A stretch of DNA of 53,122 nucleotides, from NCBI GenBank assembly GCA_964465145.1, contig CAYXJR010000021.1:1-53122 (forward strand), written 5' to 3'. The stretch comes from JAUVKA01 sp964465145 (GTDB lineage Bacteria > Bacteroidota > Bacteroidia > Bacteroidales > UBA12481). Positions 26,472-36,763 of this stretch are shown here, piece after piece. Every line of letters starts with the position of its first letter. Within the stretch, counting starts at the first letter, position 1. The position numbers and the translations under genes are program-made. The notes under the pieces were generated by a model. It was not told the DNA's origin. It did not search any database and saw only the letters and a program-made list of their open reading frames with translations.

Positions 26472-27668
26472 TTAATTATTTCTGGAACCGTCAAAATCAA
26501 ATAACAGACTGAATCGCAGAGTGTTTTGAAGAGGGTTGTTTTGATATAGTGGAACCAGATAGGCAAAGTCCAATCCAAAAACGTTTAAACGTAAACCTAT
26601 CCCCAGGGTGAAGAACTTTCTATTCCCCTTGGTGCTATGTTCGTGAAAATATCCACCACGGATAGCAAACTGCTTGGCGTACCAATATTCCATCCCAAAT
26701 GAAAATGTAATCTCATTAAATTCTTCTCTGAAGCCGCCTGGAGCATCATAGAAAGACTGAAAAATACCTACAGGAACAGCAACGTTGGGGTCATATCCAT
26801 ATTTGATAACCGGATCGTTGGCGAGGTCAACAGAATCTGAATAATAAATAGGAGGTGTCGGCACAAGCAATTTGTTTAAATCTGTCGTTGCCATTAAACT
26901 GTTGTAATCATCAAAGTCGATCTTATATGAGGCACCGAGCCGCAAATTGATAGGGATAAAGTCTTTGTCGGAGTCCTTTGAGTATGATATTTTTGAACCG
27001 AGGTTTGAGAAATTCAGGCCCCAGGCAAAAGTGGCGTCATAGTTGCCAGCCATCACTATATCCGAGTTCTGATAGAAAAGACTTATATCAGCAGCCAATG
27101 CCATACCGGGATTGGATTCTATCCCACCAACAAATTGACCTCCGGTAAGATTTGAATAGATATACCTAAAGGCAAGGCTACCAGCCAGCCTGTCGGTAAA
27201 GGCACGGGAATAAGCAAAATCAACAGCAAACTCATTAGGATTGAACTGGCCGCTGGTATTTCCTACTATGTCGGTGAAAATGATGTTGCCAAGTGAAAAA
27301 TAAAGCAGGGAAAATCCTATTGTCTGATCTTTATCAATCTTTTTATATCCACTCAAGTAGGCCAGATTGATGTCAGGAATTAATTCCCGTAACCAGGGTG
27401 TATACGAAATGGCCAGGCTCATATCCTTTTCAGCAAAAGCATATTTAGCAGGATTCCAATGCATCGAACTGGCATCAGGTGAGGTAGCTACCCCTACATC
27501 ACCCATTCCTCCTCCTCTGGAATCAGGAGCAATCATTAAGAATGGAACAGCTGAGGTGATGGTGTTTAATTCCCCTGTAATTTCTCCAGTAGTGATCTGG
27601 CCATAATTAGGCCTGATAAACAAAAATAACACTAAAATGAGTAAAGAGAGTCTAGATAATCTTATCAT
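26472..27668 (-). CDS. porV: Type IX secretion outer-membrane protein PorV (LptO)
   Basis: Outer-membrane beta-barrel of T9SS that carries secreted cargo between the translocon and the PorU attachment complex. 398 residues from the ATG at 27666-27668; a TTG two codons earlier is less likely. A signal peptide ends near IRPNYGQ. The segment VPFLMIAPDSRGGGMGDVGVATSPD, quoted in part as PDSRGGGMGDVGVA, is a PorV-family hallmark. The protein ends in a barrel strand (NTLRFSLLFDFDG). It follows porU (113 bp), as in other T9SS loci. T9SS must work here, since at least three cargo proteins with sorting domains are encoded nearby. Confidence 0.92.
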   Translation of the reverse strand: MIRLSRLSLLILVLFLFIRPNYGQITTGEITGELNTITSAVPFLMIAPDSRGGGMGDVGVATSPDASSMHWNPAKYAFAEKDMSLAISYTPWLRELIPDINLAYLSGYKKIDKDQTIGFSLLYFSLGNIIFTDIVGNTSGQFNPNEFAVDFAYSRAFTDRLAGSLAFRYIYSNLTGGQFVGGIESNPGMALAADISLFYQNSDIVMAGNYDATFAWGLNFSNLGSKISYSKDSDKDFIPINLRLGASYKIDFDDYNSLMATTDLNKLLVPTPPIYYSDSVDLANDPVIKYGYDPNVAVPVGIFQSFYDAPGGFREEFNEITFSFGMEYWYAKQFAIRGGYFHEHSTKGNRKFFTLGIGLRLNVFGLDFAYLVPLYQNNPLQNTLRFSLLFDFDGSRNN

Positions 27669-27781
27669 TCTCAATGCCTTTTAAAATAAGCGACAAATAT
27701 AAAAAATTAATACGAGTAAATTCCCCCGATCTTTTATCAAAACTGCCAATCTCAGGAATTATTGTGGGAAAAATTAAAGAC

Positions 27782-30700
27782 TTATCGCAATATCACTAAT
27801 TTTTGAAATCCCTCCTGTGTCCGGTCATCCAATGTGCGGACACGAATCCTGTAAATATAAGTTCCGCGCCCTATCCGGTCACCAAAATCATCCAGGCCGT
27901 CCCATGCAACCGGGCCTACCCGGAAAGAGTCGCTTTCAATCTGGGTATTATCCACATTAAGAAAAGAAAAGGATTTTACCAGTCTCCCACTCACCGTAAA
28001 CACTTGTATCTGAACATCAAGCGGGATATTCGCCTGATTATGCTCAAAATAAAATTCTGTGTGGGTGGTGAAGGGATTAGGGTAATTTAATATGTTTTTC
28101 AGCTCAAGTCGAGCTGATCCCATAACCTCAAATTGTATCTCTGTCTCTGTTGAGTTATTTAATATATCCCACACTTTCAGCTTCATTTTATGGGTTCCGG
28201 GCTCAAGGTCCTGCAAGGGATAACGGATCATCCCGGATTTGTAATTATCCAGGTCGGATTCATAATAATCGTTAAGGACAAGAATACTCTGCCTGTTGTC
28301 GTCCAGGATGGCGGTAACGTCATGGCCAATCCCATTCCCCACCGTATTTATCCCGTATTGGTCGCTGACTCTCGCCAGAAATACAGGGTTTTCATTTGTT
28401 AACCCCCCATAAACAAAACTTGTATCGTTCATATAGAGCCTTACTTCCGGTCCTTCCAGATCGGTATAAACAGAATCTGCTGATCCTCCGATTAGAACCG
28501 ACAGGTTAACTCCATTTGCATCGGAGGATCCGTCAGTTGCATAATAACTGAAACGTCCTGTTCCAATATTATATGCTATATCCTTGGGGACAATGAAAGA
28601 GAATTTAAAATCACCCTGATTAACACTTACCTTACCCCTGAAAAGTATGTTCTTCTGTACTGTGAATTCCATAATTGGGCCACCATCATTGGCAAGATTG
28701 TTAAGAACCACTTCCTTATCAAATACACTCGGGATCACGATGCCATTGAATCCCTCCATCTTATTGCCTTGCAAATCTGCAATATAGCCCCTGACAGTTG
28801 CCTGGCTGAGAGCTTTAAGGGTATCAGTGAATTCCCCTACGGCTTGATCATTAATAGAAGTCATCACTATATTGTTTTCCGGAAAGTTCAGAGAAAGTGC
28901 CGGGTCGCTCAATAATGTGAAATTAAGTTTGTTAAGCTCGGTTCCAACAGCATTTTTTGTCAGAAGCATAATATCTCCAAAACGATATCTCGAACCATCG
29001 GGTTTTTGATTGAATATATAATCATATAACTCTTTATTAAGCCTGAAATTTGGTGAAGAGTAAACCAGACGAGTGGTTGTAAACAAACCAATCCCTCCTC
29101 CATCAGGATTCAATACTACCATTTCTCCGGCCGATGGAAATTCATGGTCGTCGAAGCGGCTGAACTCACAGGTGGCTGTGATAAAAAGAGGCAGTTTGTC
29201 GTAATTATTCCAGGCCTGTATGTCACTGGTTGTAAGGATCTCTTCATGAGCCAGCCCTCTTTCACTCCCATGACCAATATAATTCATGATCAGGGCACCT
29301 TTTTTTATTCTGTCATTAATGGCGCGGTTAACCTCTGGATAACGCTCTCCAGCAGGCACAGAGATCTGTTGGTAGGCATCCAGGAAAATCTTGTCGAGGT
29401 TAAAGCTGGGATAGTATTGATTTACTTTTTCTGCCAGGGTGTTGGCATCCTCCATGTGGCTATTGCCATCTTCATCATCCCCGATGAAACAGATCAGGTT
29501 TCTCCAATCTCCATAAGTGACAGGGTCTTTATAATGCTTGACTTTATCCACCATCACCTCAGCATCATGGGGCGAGACCACCGGGAAACGGCCGATACCA
29601 ATATCCAACAATCCGGGCTCCAGGCCTTCTCCATCATCCAACAAACCGAAATAATCGTCTGTCACATAGGAGCTTGTCGGGTAGAACGACTCCAGTGATT
29701 GAAAGGTAGGCAGACATGTAGCAAATTCCTTGGTAATGTTTTTATTGTCGTAGGAGCCGTCTCCAAAAAGTAATAAGTATTTCAGTTTGAGGTCAGAACC
29801 CGAACGATCATAAAACATTTTGAGGAAATCACGGATTGCGGTAGCATCCTGGGACCCGGAGGAAAACTCATTGTAGATCTGTTGAGGGGTCACGATAAGG
29901 CTTTCTATGCCATCATATTCAGTGTGAAAATCAGCCAGGTCCTGTGCATATTCGAGAAGATCATTATGAACAATAATGATCATGTCGGGAGATTCTTCAC
30001 CGTGAAGGTTTTGGTTCGTAATGATTCCCATCCCATCCTCACCTTCAAATTCAGGAACAGGAAGATCTGCAGATAAGGGGTTGAATGCAATAAACTCCCT
30101 TAGCTGATCTGTATTTGCAGAAAATGAAAGCATATTTCCACTACCAGACACCTTCAAGGATTTTACTGATTGCTTATCAGTAACATCCCACACCTGGATA
30201 TTATCTCCATTGGTTTGGATAGAAAACCTGCTGATCACACCCTGGCCAATAGATTCAATATCCCTGAATTTGAGTTGCTTACCATTGTATCGGATACGGC
30301 TGCGTGTATTCAGAACCAGATAATCCAGCCAACCCTCCGCTGCCGGATTACTGGGTGCATATTGGATATCCAGCCGGAATTCGCCCCCTTTAGGTGTAAA
30401 AACACTTTCAGTTCTTGAGGAGGATACAAAAAGGGCCTCATAATTGCTTGTATTAACACCAGGAAGGCTGACAGTATTAATAACATTATCATCAATAATC
30501 AGGTGAAATTTACTGTTTTCACTGGTACGTGTTGATCTGGACAATAGATTGGATAGCATTTTCACAGGTGCATCGGAGATCCTGTTCGGAAAACTAAAGG
30601 AAAATCCCCATTTCAATTCAATAGAGAAATGTGTCCAACACCATATCTGACCAGATTTTATAAGATTGACCGAATCCTTTTCACGGAACAGGTAATCATC

Positions 30701-31654
30701 AAAGCTGCTTACCTGGTAGTCAGGTGTTCCCGTTACTTCCGGGAGCTGTGTTACTTTCCTACCGGTTCCGGCATCCGTAGTAATAAAATAGTATGCAAAA
30801 TCAGAATAAAGATGCATATTGTGGACAAACATCTTATCTGGAAGACTATATGACCAGCTCACAGGGCCTTCTGCAAAAAAAAGTAAAAAGTCGCCAGAAT
30901 TGAAGATTCCGTCATTTCCTGTTGCAAGGTAAATGGGATTTTCTATTAAGTCATCCTTTTTATCCTTACTGGAATCAAAAGTCAACTGTTTCCCTCCATT
31001 TCCAAAAATCCGAGCCTTGGCAGGATCTGAAATTCCAAAGGAGATAAGATCATTATAACCGATTCTATGTATACCCGTTTCTTTAACACGAATTTTATAC
31101 CATTGACCCGCAGCCAGAACAGATTGATTGGCATAACTTCGGCTATTTCCCGAATATTTCAATACAGAGTTAGAACTTCCTGTCTGGCGGGCAGATGGAT
31201 TGCATGATACAAGACGTTCAATTTGTCCGGTTCCAGCATTTCTGCGCAAGGGCACAAATTCGTACCTGATAAAAGGCTTTTTCCTGGAGATCTGAATGAA
31301 AGTCTCTACCTCGATATGATCCGGAATTTGCTTCCGGTCAATGAAGCGAAGCTGATCCGATGGAACCGGCTCGAATAGAGCTTCTTCTAATTCAACCCCC
31401 CAGCTTCCTGAACTTAAATTGCCCGACAGGGGAAGGGATTCAGAAACCACTGGAAGGCCAGCGTTTTTAGCTGGATAAATGGCTCTGTCAACAGACAGTA
31501 GAAATGTACTTGGGCCACTCTCTGAGTCAGGACTAATATTGTTTAAAGGAATTGGATCTTTCCAGTTTAAGAGCAATTTTTGATCCTGTGATATTGCCTG
31601 GTTGAGACCAACAACCAGGAACAGGAAATTCAATACCAATCCCAAAAGTTTCAT
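27782..31654 (-). CDS. porU: Type IX secretion sortase PorU (C25 gingipain-like peptidase)
   Basis: Cell-surface cysteine protease that removes T9SS sorting domains and joins cargo to surface lipopolysaccharide. About 1290 residues from the ATG at 31652-31654, which gives a clean signal peptide (LVLNFLFLVVGLNQAISQ); an ATG 12 codons upstream is possible. The C25 catalytic domain lies in the middle, with the histidine in NYIGHGSERG and the cysteine in FITATCEFSRFDD. The C-terminus (NYPNPFTTHTEFYFEHN to GFQKLVILR) is itself a sorting-type domain, as in known PorU proteins. It lies upstream of porV on the same strand and divergent from gldJ. Confidence 0.94.
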   Translation of the reverse strand: MKLLGLVLNFLFLVVGLNQAISQDQKLLLNWKDPIPLNNISPDSESGPSTFLLSVDRAIYPAKNAGLPVVSESLPLSGNLSSGSWGVELEEALFEPVPSDQLRFIDRKQIPDHIEVETFIQISRKKPFIRYEFVPLRRNAGTGQIERLVSCNPSARQTGSSNSVLKYSGNSRSYANQSVLAAGQWYKIRVKETGIHRIGYNDLISFGISDPAKARIFGNGGKQLTFDSSKDKKDDLIENPIYLATGNDGIFNSGDFLLFFAEGPVSWSYSLPDKMFVHNMHLYSDFAYYFITTDAGTGRKVTQLPEVTGTPDYQVSSFDDYLFREKDSVNLIKSGQIWCWTHFSIELKWGFSFSFPNRISDAPVKMLSNLLSRSTRTSENSKFHLIIDDNVINTVSLPGVNTSNYEALFVSSSRTESVFTPKGGEFRLDIQYAPSNPAAEGWLDYLVLNTRSRIRYNGKQLKFRDIESIGQGVISRFSIQTNGDNIQVWDVTDKQSVKSLKVSGSGNMLSFSANTDQLREFIAFNPLSADLPVPEFEGEDGMGIITNQNLHGEESPDMIIIVHNDLLEYAQDLADFHTEYDGIESLIVTPQQIYNEFSSGSQDATAIRDFLKMFYDRSGSDLKLKYLLLFGDGSYDNKNITKEFATCLPTFQSLESFYPTSSYVTDDYFGLLDDGEGLEPGLLDIGIGRFPVVSPHDAEVMVDKVKHYKDPVTYGDWRNLICFIGDDEDGNSHMEDANTLAEKVNQYYPSFNLDKIFLDAYQQISVPAGERYPEVNRAINDRIKKGALIMNYIGHGSERGLAHEEILTTSDIQAWNNYDKLPLFITATCEFSRFDDHEFPSAGEMVVLNPDGGGIGLFTTTRLVYSSPNFRLNKELYDYIFNQKPDGSRYRFGDIMLLTKNAVGTELNKLNFTLLSDPALSLNFPENNIVMTSINDQAVGEFTDTLKALSQATVRGYIADLQGNKMEGFNGIVIPSVFDKEVVLNNLANDGGPIMEFTVQKNILFRGKVSVNQGDFKFSFIVPKDIAYNIGTGRFSYYATDGSSDANGVNLSVLIGGSADSVYTDLEGPEVRLYMNDTSFVYGGLTNENPVFLARVSDQYGINTVGNGIGHDVTAILDDNRQSILVLNDYYESDLDNYKSGMIRYPLQDLEPGTHKMKLKVWDILNNSTETEIQFEVMGSARLELKNILNYPNPFTTHTEFYFEHNQANIPLDVQIQVFTVSGRLVKSFSFLNVDNTQIESDSFRVGPVAWDGLDDFGDRIGRGTYIYRIRVRTLDDRTQEGFQKLVILR

Positions 31655-31988
31655 GCTATTTTTCAAAACACTTACCTCCACTCGAGCCAAAACTTGCGCA
31701 AATTAAGCAAATTCTTGATTTAATATTTATATGTACAGACCTCATGATTATCCATAAATAACGATAAAGTTTCAGGCAAATTGTAGGATTAACACTAAGT
31801 TAGCAGGTATATCTGCATTAATGTTGATAAATATGCCTTGTCAATAATAATTGGGTGTATGCCAACGTTATCAAAAGGCTGATTATGATAATTTTTATTA
31901 TTTTCACCAGGTTTTCAAGAGTCAGTGCAATATGGAATGCCAATTTTTAGTTATCTTTGTAAATTGTTATTAACTGTAGATTAGAAGT
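31655..31988. promoter_or_regulatory. Divergent control region between porU and gldJ
   Basis: About 330 bp, AT-rich, with no gene. It must carry promoters for both T9SS directions. A TAnnTTTG box for gldJ is listed separately. No matching box was found on the minus strand for porU. Confidence 0.5.
31952..31959 (+). promoter_or_regulatory. Putative gldJ -7 box TATCTTTG
   Basis: Matches the Bacteroidota -7 consensus TAnnTTTG and lies 29 nt before the gldJ start codon. No clear -33 TTTG is seen at 19-21 bp upstream. Confidence 0.4.
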
Positions 31989-33464
31989 ATGAAATTCAGA
32001 CTATTTGCTTCAGCTACTCTGGGAATTGGAATATTAATGTCGATGTCGGCATGCAATAAAGAACAATCCCAGAAAACCGGATGGCGATTAAACGACATCG
32101 ATAATGGCGGATTTGAGTACATCGCTGACTACAATCAGAAAACCGGCCCTGGGCTTGTCTTTGTAGAAGGCGGTACCTTCACAATGGGTCGAGTGACTGA
32201 TGATGTTCGGTACGATTGGAATAATATCCCCAGAAGGGTAACTGTATCATCCTTTTATATGGATGAGACCGAAGTTACCAACTCGGATTACCGTGAATAC
32301 TTGTACTGGGTGAAAAGGGTTTTTGCTGATTATCCTCAGGTATACAAAGAGACTTTGCCCGACACGCTTGTATGGCGTAGCGAAATGGCATATAACGAAC
32401 CTATGATGGAATATTATTTCCGGCATCCGGCTTATAACGATTATCCGGTTGTTGGAGTATCCTGGTTACAGGCCTCCAAGTATTGTGATTGGCGTACCGA
32501 CAGGGTAAATGAAATGATGTTGATCGAAGAGGGTATCCTCCGTCTCGATCCAAACCAAATAGGGGCCAATAATTTCAATACAGATGCATATATGGCTGGG
32601 CAATATGAAGGTATTGTACGCCAAAATTTGCCTGATTTGGATCCTAATAACGAAACCCGGCATGCCAGGATGGAAGATGGATTGTTTTATCCTCAATACC
32701 GACTTCCCACTGAGGCAGAATGGGAATTTGCCGCTCTGGGTCTAACTGCTGAAGATGAGGTTATTGACAGCAAGAGGTTGTACCCATGGAGAGGCAATTA
32801 TGTCAGGAATGATAAGAGAAGCGACCGCGGTGCTATTATGGCCAATTTCTCAAGAGGCCGGGGAGATTACATGGGGGTTTCTGGTTCTCTGAATGATGCA
32901 GCCGGTATATCTTCACCTGTAAAAACCTATTGGCCCAATGACTACGGCTTGTATGATATGGCTGGTAATGTCAGCGAGTGGGTGATGGATGTGTATCGTC
33001 CGATGACTCTTCAGGATGTTGACGAGTTTCGCCCTTACAGAGGTAATGTTTATACGGTTAAAGAAAGAGATGAAGACGGAAATTTTGTAGAAAAGGATTC
33101 TCTTGGAAAAATTCCTGTTCGGGAAATGACCAGAGAGGAGAGTATAAACAGAACAAATTATAAACGTACTGATCTCAGAAACTATATGGATGGTGATCTG
33201 GGTTCCAGGATTGATTATGCAAATGGGGAGGAAGGCACGGATGAAGGATCATCCAAAATGTACTACCAGGGGAAAGGTTTACAATCTGAGGGAATAACCT
33301 CCCTGATTACCGACCGTTCCAGAGTATATAAAGGTGGCTCATGGAGAGATAGAGCTTACTGGCTGGTACCAGGGACACGAAGGTACATGGACGAGAGGGC
33401 ATCAGTGGATGATATCGGTTTCCGGTGTGCTATGTCACGTTTGGGTTTGCAGAATGGTAAATAA
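31989..33464 (+). CDS. gldJ: Gliding/T9SS lipoprotein GldJ (SUMF1/FGE-like domain)
   Basis: Outer-membrane lipoprotein required for stability of the gliding motor and T9SS complexes in Flavobacterium. 491 residues with lipoprotein signal MSMSACNKEQ (cysteine at about 22). A formylglycine-generating-enzyme-like fold runs from about residue 55 (VEGGTFTMG) through RLPTEAEWEFAALG and AGNVSEWVMDV to the final GGSWRDRAYW and IGFRCAMSR. A long insertion between EWVMDVYRP and GGSWRD is typical of GldJ and distinguishes it from catalytic family members. GldK is a related paralogue, but neighbouring porU/porV and murF match the usual gldJ context. Confidence 0.9.
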   Translation: MKFRLFASATLGIGILMSMSACNKEQSQKTGWRLNDIDNGGFEYIADYNQKTGPGLVFVEGGTFTMGRVTDDVRYDWNNIPRRVTVSSFYMDETEVTNSDYREYLYWVKRVFADYPQVYKETLPDTLVWRSEMAYNEPMMEYYFRHPAYNDYPVVGVSWLQASKYCDWRTDRVNEMMLIEEGILRLDPNQIGANNFNTDAYMAGQYEGIVRQNLPDLDPNNETRHARMEDGLFYPQYRLPTEAEWEFAALGLTAEDEVIDSKRLYPWRGNYVRNDKRSDRGAIMANFSRGRGDYMGVSGSLNDAAGISSPVKTYWPNDYGLYDMAGNVSEWVMDVYRPMTLQDVDEFRPYRGNVYTVKERDEDGNFVEKDSLGKIPVREMTREESINRTNYKRTDLRNYMDGDLGSRIDYANGEEGTDEGSSKMYYQGKGLQSEGITSLITDRSRVYKGGSWRDRAYWLVPGTRRYMDERASVDDIGFRCAMSRLGLQNGK

Positions 33465-33491
33465 GATTTGTTGACATTTCTATATATTTTT

Positions 33492-33518
33492 AAAGAGGCT
33501 ATTACGGCCTCTTTTTTT
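33492..33518 (+). terminator. Intrinsic terminator after gldJ
   Basis: AAAGAGGC (33492-33499) and GCCTCTTT (33507-33514) form an 8-bp stem with a 7-nt loop and a T-run. It separates gldJ from murF 26 bp further on. Confidence 0.8.
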
Positions 33519-33543
33519 ATCTTAAGGCTTTTCAAATCCAAAA

Positions 33544-34839
33544 ATGACAATAAAAGAGTTTTATAATAAATTCCTGGAAATTAGGAAGATCAGTACCGAT
33601 AGCCGGAAAGTGATTCCAAACAGCATTTTTTTTGCTTTAAAAGGAGACAACTTTAATGGAAATCAATATGCCAGGGAAGCTCTTGAACTCGGCTGTGTGC
33701 TTGCTGTGGTCGATGAGGATAATTTTCCTAAAGATGACCGGATAGTATATGTTCCGGATGTGTTATTGTTCCTTCAAGAGCTTGCGCATTATCACCGATC
33801 TCAGTTTAAAACACCTTTACTGGCTATTACCGGGACAAATGGAAAAACTACCACCAAAGAGCTGATAACTGCTGTATTAAAGAAAAAATATAGAGTTGTT
33901 GCAACCAGGGGAAACCTTAATAATCATATTGGCGTTCCTCTCACCCTGCTGGAGATGGATGAAGAAACCCAGATTGCTGTTGTGGAAATGGGAGCTAATC
34001 ATACCGGAGAGATTTCCAGGCTATGTAAGATTGCTGATCCAACTCACGGACTGATAACCAATATCGGCAGAGCCCACCTGGAAGGTTTCGGATCCCCAGC
34101 TAATGTTAGGGAGGCTAAGAATGAACTTTATATCTATATCCGGGAAAATGAGGGGGCAGTGTTTATTAATGAAGATGATCTGGTTTTAACAGGATTAGCC
34201 CATAATTTACAAAAATCTGGTTACGGGAAACATGATAAAGCTGCCATTCAGGGGAAAGATCCCCATGAAATTTTTTCGGCTGTGCAATGGAAGAGCCCCC
34301 CTGAAATTGATGGTTGGATGATGGTGCAGACCCGCCTGGTGGGAGGATATAATTTTTATAATATTTTGGCAGCAATAAGTGTAGGGAAATATTTCGGGCT
34401 TGCCCCAGAACGTATCAATCAGGCTTTAGAATCTTATGTTCCTGGCATGAACAGATCACAATATCTGGAAACAAGCAGGAACAGGGTGATCCTGGATGCA
34501 TATAATGCTAACCCCGATAGTATGAGCGCTGCCATTACCAATTTTCGGCAATATAGAGCAGACCGGAAAGTTGCTATTTTGGGGGATATGTTTGAGTTGG
34601 GGAACTATAGTTATGAAGCCCACAAGGAAGTCTTACAAGCTTTAACGGAATCATCATTTTGCAAGGTTTATCTGGTGGGTCCGGAATTTGCCAGGGTAGC
34701 TGTGAATGAGGATGCTACAGTATTTATAAGGCTTGATTCCCTTATTGCTTTTCTGGACGAAGTCCCTTTAAACCAATCACTTATTCTTCTTAAAGGGTCA
34801 CAGGGGATGGGAATGGAGAAGTTACTTAGTTACCTTTGA
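33544..34839 (+). CDS. murF: UDP-N-acetylmuramoyl-tripeptide--D-alanyl-D-alanine ligase MurF
   Basis: Cytoplasmic ligase that adds D-Ala-D-Ala to the UDP-MurNAc-tripeptide, the last cytoplasmic step of peptidoglycan precursor synthesis. 431 residues. The N-terminal substrate domain begins with KISTDSRKVIPNSIFFALKG. The ATP-binding loop is TGTNGKTTT at residues 96-104, followed by GNLNNHIGVPLTLL and a conserved VVEMGANHTGEI. The C-terminal domain has ILDAYNANPDSM and LGDMFELG. Its end overlaps the convergent glycosyltransferase gene by 18 bp. Confidence 0.96.
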   Translation: MTIKEFYNKFLEIRKISTDSRKVIPNSIFFALKGDNFNGNQYAREALELGCVLAVVDEDNFPKDDRIVYVPDVLLFLQELAHYHRSQFKTPLLAITGTNGKTTTKELITAVLKKKYRVVATRGNLNNHIGVPLTLLEMDEETQIAVVEMGANHTGEISRLCKIADPTHGLITNIGRAHLEGFGSPANVREAKNELYIYIRENEGAVFINEDDLVLTGLAHNLQKSGYGKHDKAAIQGKDPHEIFSAVQWKSPPEIDGWMMVQTRLVGGYNFYNILAAISVGKYFGLAPERINQALESYVPGMNRSQYLETSRNRVILDAYNANPDSMSAAITNFRQYRADRKVAILGDMFELGNYSYEAHKEVLQALTESSFCKVYLVGPEFARVAVNEDATVFIRLDSLIAFLDEVPLNQSLILLKGSQGMGMEKLLSYL

Positions 34840-35856
34840 TCTGAGCTGAGAGAAATTCCTTTTCCGCCTCAGGTAATAGTCTATTACTATGCTTCCCGGA
34901 TAATAACCGCTAAATTGATCGGGTGGAAGGATTTTTAGGTTTGGTTCTCTTACTGGCCGGTATTCTTTTCTTTCCCTGTAAAATGCTAAATGAGCTTTCA
35001 AAACAGCAATGAAGTTTTGGGGCTTGCCTTCAAAAAGAAATTTATAAGCGGCCAGGCCGTCCAAAACCATTCTAACCAAAAGTATTCTGATTAGATTTTT
35101 TCTGGGAAGGTTTTTATATAGGGTAAAAAGGCTGTTCCTGACGTTCAGGAATATCTTTTTAGGGTTTCCGCTAGGGAGTGTCCCTCCTCCCACATGATAA
35201 ACAGTAGAACCTGGAATAGCCAATACTGAATATCCGGATGCCTGAAACCTCCAGCACAGGTCGATCTCTTCCATGTGAGCAAAAAACCTGGCATCGAAAC
35301 CCCCTTCATCGCGGAATGCCACCATTTTCACCATCATACAAGCCCCGGTTGTCCAGAAAACATTACAATTATCATCGTATTGTCCAGTGTCTTTTTCAAC
35401 CCGGTTAAGAATTCTGCCACGGCAAAATGGGAACCCCCACCTGTCAATAAATCCTCCCGCCGCTCCTGCGTACTCGAAATTATCTTTTTGTGCATAGGAC
35501 AGTATTCGGGGCATGACGGCAGCAATATGGGCTGGATGAATTGCAGATAGTAATGGCTCTAGCCAACCTTGTGTAACCTCAACATCAGAATTCAACAGAA
35601 CAGCATAATTGCTCTGGGTTTGCTGTAGTGCCCTGTTGTAACCCTCGGCAAATCCATAGTTCTGGTCAAATGATATGGTTTTTACCCTCTTCCCATAATT
35701 TGCAGCCAACCAGTTGAGAGACTCATCCGTACTGCCATTATCGGCAACAACGATTTGGGCATCTTCTTCCGGAGTATGCCTGATGAGTAACGGCAGGAAT
35801 TGCTTCAGGAAATGAAGGCCATTCCAGTTTAATATCACAACGTCTATGTCTGGCAT
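34822..35856 (-). CDS. Family 2 glycosyltransferase
   Basis: Transfers a sugar from a nucleotide donor, probably to a cell-surface polysaccharide or glycolipid. 344 residues from the ATG at 35854-35856, which overlaps the stop of the acyltransferase gene as TGATG; this start is preferred over one 17 codons upstream because it begins directly with the GT-A fold (DVVILNWNGLHFL). Other landmarks are VADNGSTDESL, LLNSDVEVTQGWLEPL with the metal-binding aspartate, and FDARFFAHMEEIDLCWR, typical of rhamnosyl-type GT2 enzymes. Donor and acceptor cannot be told from sequence. Translation is coupled to the acyltransferase. Confidence 0.9.
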   Translation of the reverse strand: MPDIDVVILNWNGLHFLKQFLPLLIRHTPEEDAQIVVADNGSTDESLNWLAANYGKRVKTISFDQNYGFAEGYNRALQQTQSNYAVLLNSDVEVTQGWLEPLLSAIHPAHIAAVMPRILSYAQKDNFEYAGAAGGFIDRWGFPFCRGRILNRVEKDTGQYDDNCNVFWTTGACMMVKMVAFRDEGGFDARFFAHMEEIDLCWRFQASGYSVLAIPGSTVYHVGGGTLPSGNPKKIFLNVRNSLFTLYKNLPRKNLIRILLVRMVLDGLAAYKFLFEGKPQNFIAVLKAHLAFYRERKEYRPVREPNLKILPPDQFSGYYPGSIVIDYYLRRKRNFSQLRSKVTK

Positions 35857-36743
35857 CACTGCAAATATAGATCCTCCGGCTGGTGTTTCCAACGACGATG
35901 TGACCAAAGCCAGTTTTCTGGTTGGGCTTTAACGTTTTTTTCCAACTCTTCGATATACTTCCGTGTAATTGCCCCGTCCTGCTCCTGATCTGGAGTTAGG
36001 CTGATAGGGATAAGGGTTCCCTCGTAACTGCCCCGATTTGTCTTAATCACCCTCATAAATACAACAGGCAGGTTATACTTCTTTGCGATTTTTTCCCCAC
36101 CGGTAAACCAGGCTGTTTGCTGATTAAGAAATTGAGACCAGAAATGAATGTCCGGTTTTGCAGGTATCTGATCGGCAATCAGCAGGAGTGCTTTTGGCCT
36201 GCCATTTCCATTTACCTCTTTCATAGCCCTTGCTGTTTCCTTCATAGATATGGGATAAACCCCTTTTTTCTCCCTGATTCTAACAGTAAGTTCATTAAAA
36301 AAAGTATTGGATTGAGGCTTGTAAACTCCTAGTAAATCAAATCCATAGGGAACCACCAGGGCTGGCAGCCACTCCCAGTTTCCCGTATGGCCAGCCAACA
36401 CAACCAGGTTATTTCCAGAAACCGCAAATTGCCTCAGATACTCAGAGTTTTTCAGAACAATCCGCTTTTTATGCTGTTCTGTTGACCAATGCATAGCTTT
36501 CAGAGATTCCACCATAACCTGGGAAAGATGCCTATAGTACTTTTTTCTTAGAAAGAGCACATCCTTATCCGGGATTTCCGGAAAGGATGTGCGTAAATTA
36601 TTATATATGATGTTTTTTCGGTAACCGGGGAAGAAATTCATGATCAGGTAGCCTAACCAACTTCCCAGGTACAGGACGCCCAATGGAGGCAAGGTGATAA
36701 GCCAAATCGCATAATACAATAACCCAGCAGGGAATTTTCGCAT
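35856..36743 (-). CDS. LpxL/HtrB-family lipid A acyltransferase
   Basis: Adds a secondary acyl chain to lipid A at the inner membrane. 295 residues with one N-terminal membrane segment (LLYYAIWLITLPPLGVLYLG). The catalytic H-x4-[D/E] motif appears as HTGNWEW, followed by ADQIPAKPDIHFW and FTGGEKIAKKYNLPVVFM, all usual in the family. Whether it acts as LpxL or LpxM cannot be decided. It lies 20 bp after the GWxTD gene and is coupled to a glycosyltransferase, which suggests envelope building. Confidence 0.9.
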   Translation of the reverse strand: MRKFPAGLLYYAIWLITLPPLGVLYLGSWLGYLIMNFFPGYRKNIIYNNLRTSFPEIPDKDVLFLRKKYYRHLSQVMVESLKAMHWSTEQHKKRIVLKNSEYLRQFAVSGNNLVVLAGHTGNWEWLPALVVPYGFDLLGVYKPQSNTFFNELTVRIREKKGVYPISMKETARAMKEVNGNGRPKALLLIADQIPAKPDIHFWSQFLNQQTAWFTGGEKIAKKYNLPVVFMRVIKTNRGSYEGTLIPISLTPDQEQDGAITRKYIEELEKNVKAQPENWLWSHRRWKHQPEDLYLQ

Positions 36744-36763
36744 ATTAATTGATGGTCAGTTCC